Below the pieces are notes generated by a model that worked only from the letters and a program-made list of their open reading frames with translations, did not search any database and was not told where the DNA came from. A program made the translations under genes and the position numbers. From the NCBI GenBank assembly GCA_041736155.1, contig JBGSUL010000109.1, forward strand, positions 45,060 to 109,059: a stretch of 64,000 nt of DNA, read 5' to 3'. This DNA comes from JANPLN01 sp041736155 (GTDB lineage Bacteria > Bdellovibrionota > Bdellovibrionia > Bdellovibrionales > JAGQZY01). Position 1 is the first letter of the stretch, and each line of letters begins with the position of its first letter. Of this stretch, positions 61,940 through 64,000 are shown one piece after another.

Positions 61940-62233
61940 ATGGTGTTTTACAGTGGTGCCCGCCATCCGAGGATAGGAGAACCATTAGTTTGGGTTGAAA
62001 CATACCCAATCCAATGGCGGGAGCCAAGGGTTGATCTTGCGGAGCTGGCAAAACTACGTTGGATTGAGGGGCTTTCCAGTAAAGAAATTGCCGAAAGGTA
62101 CGGAAAGACCCATTGCGCTATACAGAACTACGTTCAGGATATAAGGCGCTTAGGGTTTAGGATCCCTGGCCTATCAGGGGCTGAAAGGAAGAGGATCAAA
62201 TTGGCATGTAGAAAGAAGATCTTTACAAGCTAA
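61940..62233 (+). CDS. Small GcrA-like helix-turn-helix protein
   Basis: A 97-residue protein. Residues about 30-72, VDLAELAKLRWIEGLSSKEIAERYG, then a recognition-helix stretch and DIRRLGF, fit the GcrA-type or recombinase-type HTH (W..GLS..EIA..yG.t...V....RLG). The C-terminus is basic (RKRIKLACRKK). It lacks any catalytic domain. ATG 61940 was chosen over TTG 61916. Its place just after a repeat suggests a mobile-element remnant or a small regulator; both remain open. Confidence 0.6.
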   Translation: MVFYSGARHPRIGEPLVWVETYPIQWREPRVDLAELAKLRWIEGLSSKEIAERYGKTHCAIQNYVQDIRRLGFRIPGLSGAERKRIKLACRKKIFTS

Positions 62234-62255
62234 CAAACGGAGGCACTTATTCGCA

Positions 62256-62810
62256 CTAAGTTTTGGGCGGCGGAGGAAGGCAAAACCCCTGTGACGGAAT
62301 GGATAGTGCTGCATTAAACTTACTGGAAAGATTTTGATATCCAATAAGTGCCGTAAGCTCGACTATCTCGTCGTCACTATACTGCTTAGACAGTCGCTGA
62401 AAAAGGAGATCGTCGACGCCTTTCTCAGAGCGAGTCATCGCTTCCGCATAAGTCAGGGCAGTCCGTTCTCTCTCCGTAAAGATCGATGACTTTTCATAGT
62501 CCGGGAGGGCCATGATCTTCTCCATGGAAACTCCACGCTTTTGCAGAAGAGCACTTCCGATATCCACACAAAAGGTACAATGATTGATCTGGGATACCTT
62601 CACATTGATTAGCGCCCTTAATGCAGGCTCCAGGGGAGAGTCCTTACGATCAATCGTACGATAAAAAGCCTGAAGCCCATATAGAAGCTTCGGCGACCGC
62701 CCCCAAAGCATTGCGGGTAACAGGGTCTCCCCATACTTTTTCTTTTGTGCCCACATAATTAGGCGCGCAAATAATGGATATTCAGAACGTGGCTTCTCAT
62801 TAATTCGCAT
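62256..62810 (-). CDS. Carboxymuconolactone decarboxylase/AhpD-like protein
   Basis: A 184-residue helical protein of the CMD superfamily. LRALINVKVSQINHCTFCVDIG carries the CxxC pair that in AhpD-like members is redox active, followed by ERTALTYAEAMT and the closing helices. Such proteins act as alkylhydroperoxidase-type reductants, though the substrate here is not known. ATG 62810 follows GGAG by five bases. It lies downstream of the 62880 gene on the same strand (69 bases). Confidence 0.88.
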   Translation of the reverse strand: MRINEKPRSEYPLFARLIMWAQKKKYGETLLPAMLWGRSPKLLYGLQAFYRTIDRKDSPLEPALRALINVKVSQINHCTFCVDIGSALLQKRGVSMEKIMALPDYEKSSIFTERERTALTYAEAMTRSEKGVDDLLFQRLSKQYSDDEIVELTALIGYQNLSSKFNAALSIPSQGFCLPPPPKT

Positions 62811-62879
62811 GCTCACTCCGCTTGGTCAGTATTGGTCAATGAACGAAAAATGATTTTATCACTTCCATCACGATGACTT

Positions 62880-63527
62880 TCAATTTGTCATCAGCTCTAA
62901 ATTCGAGATTAAGACCTCAAATTCCGATTTTGTATCGTCGCCATCTATGCTGATCCAAATAGCCACGGCCTCAATAGGTGCTTTGAACGTGTATGAGTAA
63001 GAAAATGGTCCCGGCTTCTCTACCAAACCAATAAATTCCTCTTGCACGAGATCTGAAGCCGGATGGGTTCTCGCCTTCCCAAGTTGCGAAGGGTTTTGGG
63101 TTATATCAAAGAAATGAACGTGATCTATTCCAGAACCAGGAGGAGCCTGGTTATAGAGGTGTTTGACCCATTGAGAAGCGAACATTTTTTTAATTCCACT
63201 TAACCGCTTTTCTCCAGGGACAACAAATCCCAGCCTTAAAGCATAATCATCCAATCCTTTTTCTCCTTGCAGAGAAATATCAGAAAACTTTGGTAATCCA
63301 CGAAATTCTCCGCTCACCTTAAAACCGGATACCTTCTGCGCCGATTTAAGAGGATAGATTAAAGGGCTCGCGGATTGTCGTACATGAACAAGAACCCCCT
63401 TAGAGGTAGCGGACACTTCATTGCCTTCGATGCGTGAGAAATTTTCTGTTCTCCATCCATCCATCCCTTGAGTTGGAATAACGAGAGCAACGTACAATAG
63501 GGCTTTAGGTAATCGAATGCGGCTCAT
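62880..63527 (-). CDS. Secreted protein, DUF3047-like
   Basis: A 215-residue protein with a weak signal peptide (MSRIRLPKALLYVALVIPTQG). The body is strand-rich: GWRTENFSRIEGNEVSATSKGVLVHVRQSASPL, then WVKHLYNQAPPG and VHFFDITQN, and a closing VAIWISIDGDDTKSEFEVLISNLEL. This layout fits DUF3047-type domains of unknown function, but I am not certain. ATG 63527 overlaps the stop of the oxidoreductase gene upstream by one base (TAATG), so they are coupled. Confidence 0.75.
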   Translation of the reverse strand: MSRIRLPKALLYVALVIPTQGMDGWRTENFSRIEGNEVSATSKGVLVHVRQSASPLIYPLKSAQKVSGFKVSGEFRGLPKFSDISLQGEKGLDDYALRLGFVVPGEKRLSGIKKMFASQWVKHLYNQAPPGSGIDHVHFFDITQNPSQLGKARTHPASDLVQEEFIGLVEKPGPFSYSYTFKAPIEAVAIWISIDGDDTKSEFEVLISNLELMTN

Positions 63528-64000
63528 TAGAATGACCTCCGCCACGCATGATATTTAGACAAGATTTCAAGGGCCTTTTTTGGTGCATTTGCTTTTTTCC
63601 AAACTCCGGCTGCATATTTGTTGGCTTCGGCAAGAGTCGGATAGATGTGAATCGTTCCCAAAATTTTATTTAAACCAATTCCATGCTTCATGGCAGCTAC
63701 ATATTCGGAAATGATATCTCCGGCGTGATCGCCAACGATGGTCACGCCAAGGATTTTGTCACTCCCGGGAGGCGTCAGCACTTTTACAAACCCATAGGCT
63801 TCGCCCTCAGCAATGGCGCGGTCCAAGTCTTCAATTCCATAGTGGGTGACTTGGTATGGGATACCTTTTTCTTTTGCCTCTAACTCATTAAGTCCAACGC
63901 GAGCTACTTCTGGATCAGTAAATGTGCACCAAGGAATCACACGATAATCAACTTTGTACTTTTTAAATGGACTAAAAAGCGCATTCACTGCGACATACCA
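63527..64000 (-). CDS. Flavin-dependent disulfide oxidoreductase, C-terminal part (mercuric reductase-like)
   Basis: A partial gene; the frame continues beyond the right end of the window (AVNALFSPF, no start). The visible 150 or so residues are the pyridine nucleotide-disulfide oxidoreductase dimerisation domain: VIPWCTFTDPEVARVGLNE, GFVKVLTPPGSDKILGVTIVG and the catalytic HIYPTLAEAN, the His-Glu motif in place of HPT...E. This matches mercuric-reductase-like or related FAD enzymes that lack the C-terminal vicinal cysteines. It is translated together with the DUF3047-like gene. Confidence 0.9.
   Translation of the reverse strand, partial: WYVAVNALFSPFKKYKVDYRVIPWCTFTDPEVARVGLNELEAKEKGIPYQVTHYGIEDLDRAIAEGEAYGFVKVLTPPGSDKILGVTIVGDHAGDIISEYVAAMKHGIGLNKILGTIHIYPTLAEANKYAAGVWKKANAPKKALEILSKYHAWRRSF

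Noticed and set aside
61620..62051. 143-residue minus-strand ORF over the repeat
   Set aside because: It crosses the palindromic repeat and the end of the hydrolase frame; composition is not protein-like.
1..64000. CRISPR array, rRNA genes, restriction-modification or known anti-phage system
   Set aside because: No regularly spaced direct repeats, ribosomal sequences or defence-system domains were recognised on either strand.

Overview
The window reads as chromosomal DNA of a predatory or otherwise Gram-negative member of the Bdellovibrionota (Bdellovibrio-like). The evidence is indirect but consistent: very many short exported proteins and lipoproteins of unknown function, several exported proteases, a two-part fibre gene of the type described as adhesive fibres in Bdellovibrio, lipid-A/Kdo/heptose LPS genes, GTP-dependent PEP carboxykinase, class Ia ribonucleotide reductase and FolE2. 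G+C looks to be in the mid-40s percent by eye (not computed). No rRNA, intact tRNA, CRISPR array, integrase or transposase was seen.

Layout. 1-5,600: a 180-bp element with 51-bp inverted repeats, an M13 and an S8 exported protease (minus), then a YkgJ-like cysteine-cluster protein, SufE and a GLG1-type cysteine-rich secreted protein. 5,826-8,635: an A/T-rich two-gene operon joining a PilZ-like/PhcB-like methyltransferase to a membrane class III nucleotide cyclase with a C-terminal zinc ribbon; this is the best candidate for an undescribed signalling system. 8,709-19,775: pdxJ, secreted proteins, a trypsin-like protease, a HigBA-type toxin-antitoxin pair with a perfect palindromic operator, a VWA-like lipoprotein, an OmpA-family barrel, folE2 and a possible secreted PD-(D/E)XK-like protein. 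19,893-23,328: nrdAB. 23,856-31,289: secreted and coiled-coil proteins, then a lemA-TPM-TPM-trpS cluster. 31,286-35,090: LPS genes (waaA, a GT9 heptosyltransferase) with a 37-residue membrane peptide and a TIGR01777-SRPBCC fusion. 35,461-41,683: a tightly coupled operon of a large lipoprotein, a 1064-residue zinc metalloprotease lipoprotein and a small outer-membrane-like barrel. 41,714-50,091: LolA-like protein, MFS transporter, and a six-gene minus-strand operon (a CxxCH-bearing barrel, a second barrel, a deiminase, a nucleosidase, an unknown secreted protein, arfB), divergent from yceI and a c-type cytochrome lipoprotein. 50,095-54,679: a fibre gene broken by one base, its lipoprotein partner, and an HExxH lipoprotein with a membrane-anchored partner. 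54,808-60,249: pckG, a CPA2 antiporter and small secreted proteins including a tandem paralogue pair. 60,250-62,233: a frameshifted lipoprotein hydrolase between two diverged copies of a repeat, one of which carries a tRNA-3'-end-like palindrome, then a GcrA-like helix-turn-helix ORF. 62,256-64,000: a carboxymuconolactone-decarboxylase-like protein, a DUF3047-like secreted protein and the C-terminal part of a flavin disulfide oxidoreductase that runs off the window.

How it fits together. Housekeeping functions (nucleotide, folate, PLP, tRNA charging, gluconeogenesis, LPS core) are interspersed with an envelope-directed accessory repertoire: proteases, barrels, lipoproteins and a fibre. Intergenic space is often occupied by strong dyads. 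Two of them, both between convergent genes, share a GGTACG-type core. Two genes carry single-base frameshifts, which may be real decay or sequence error.
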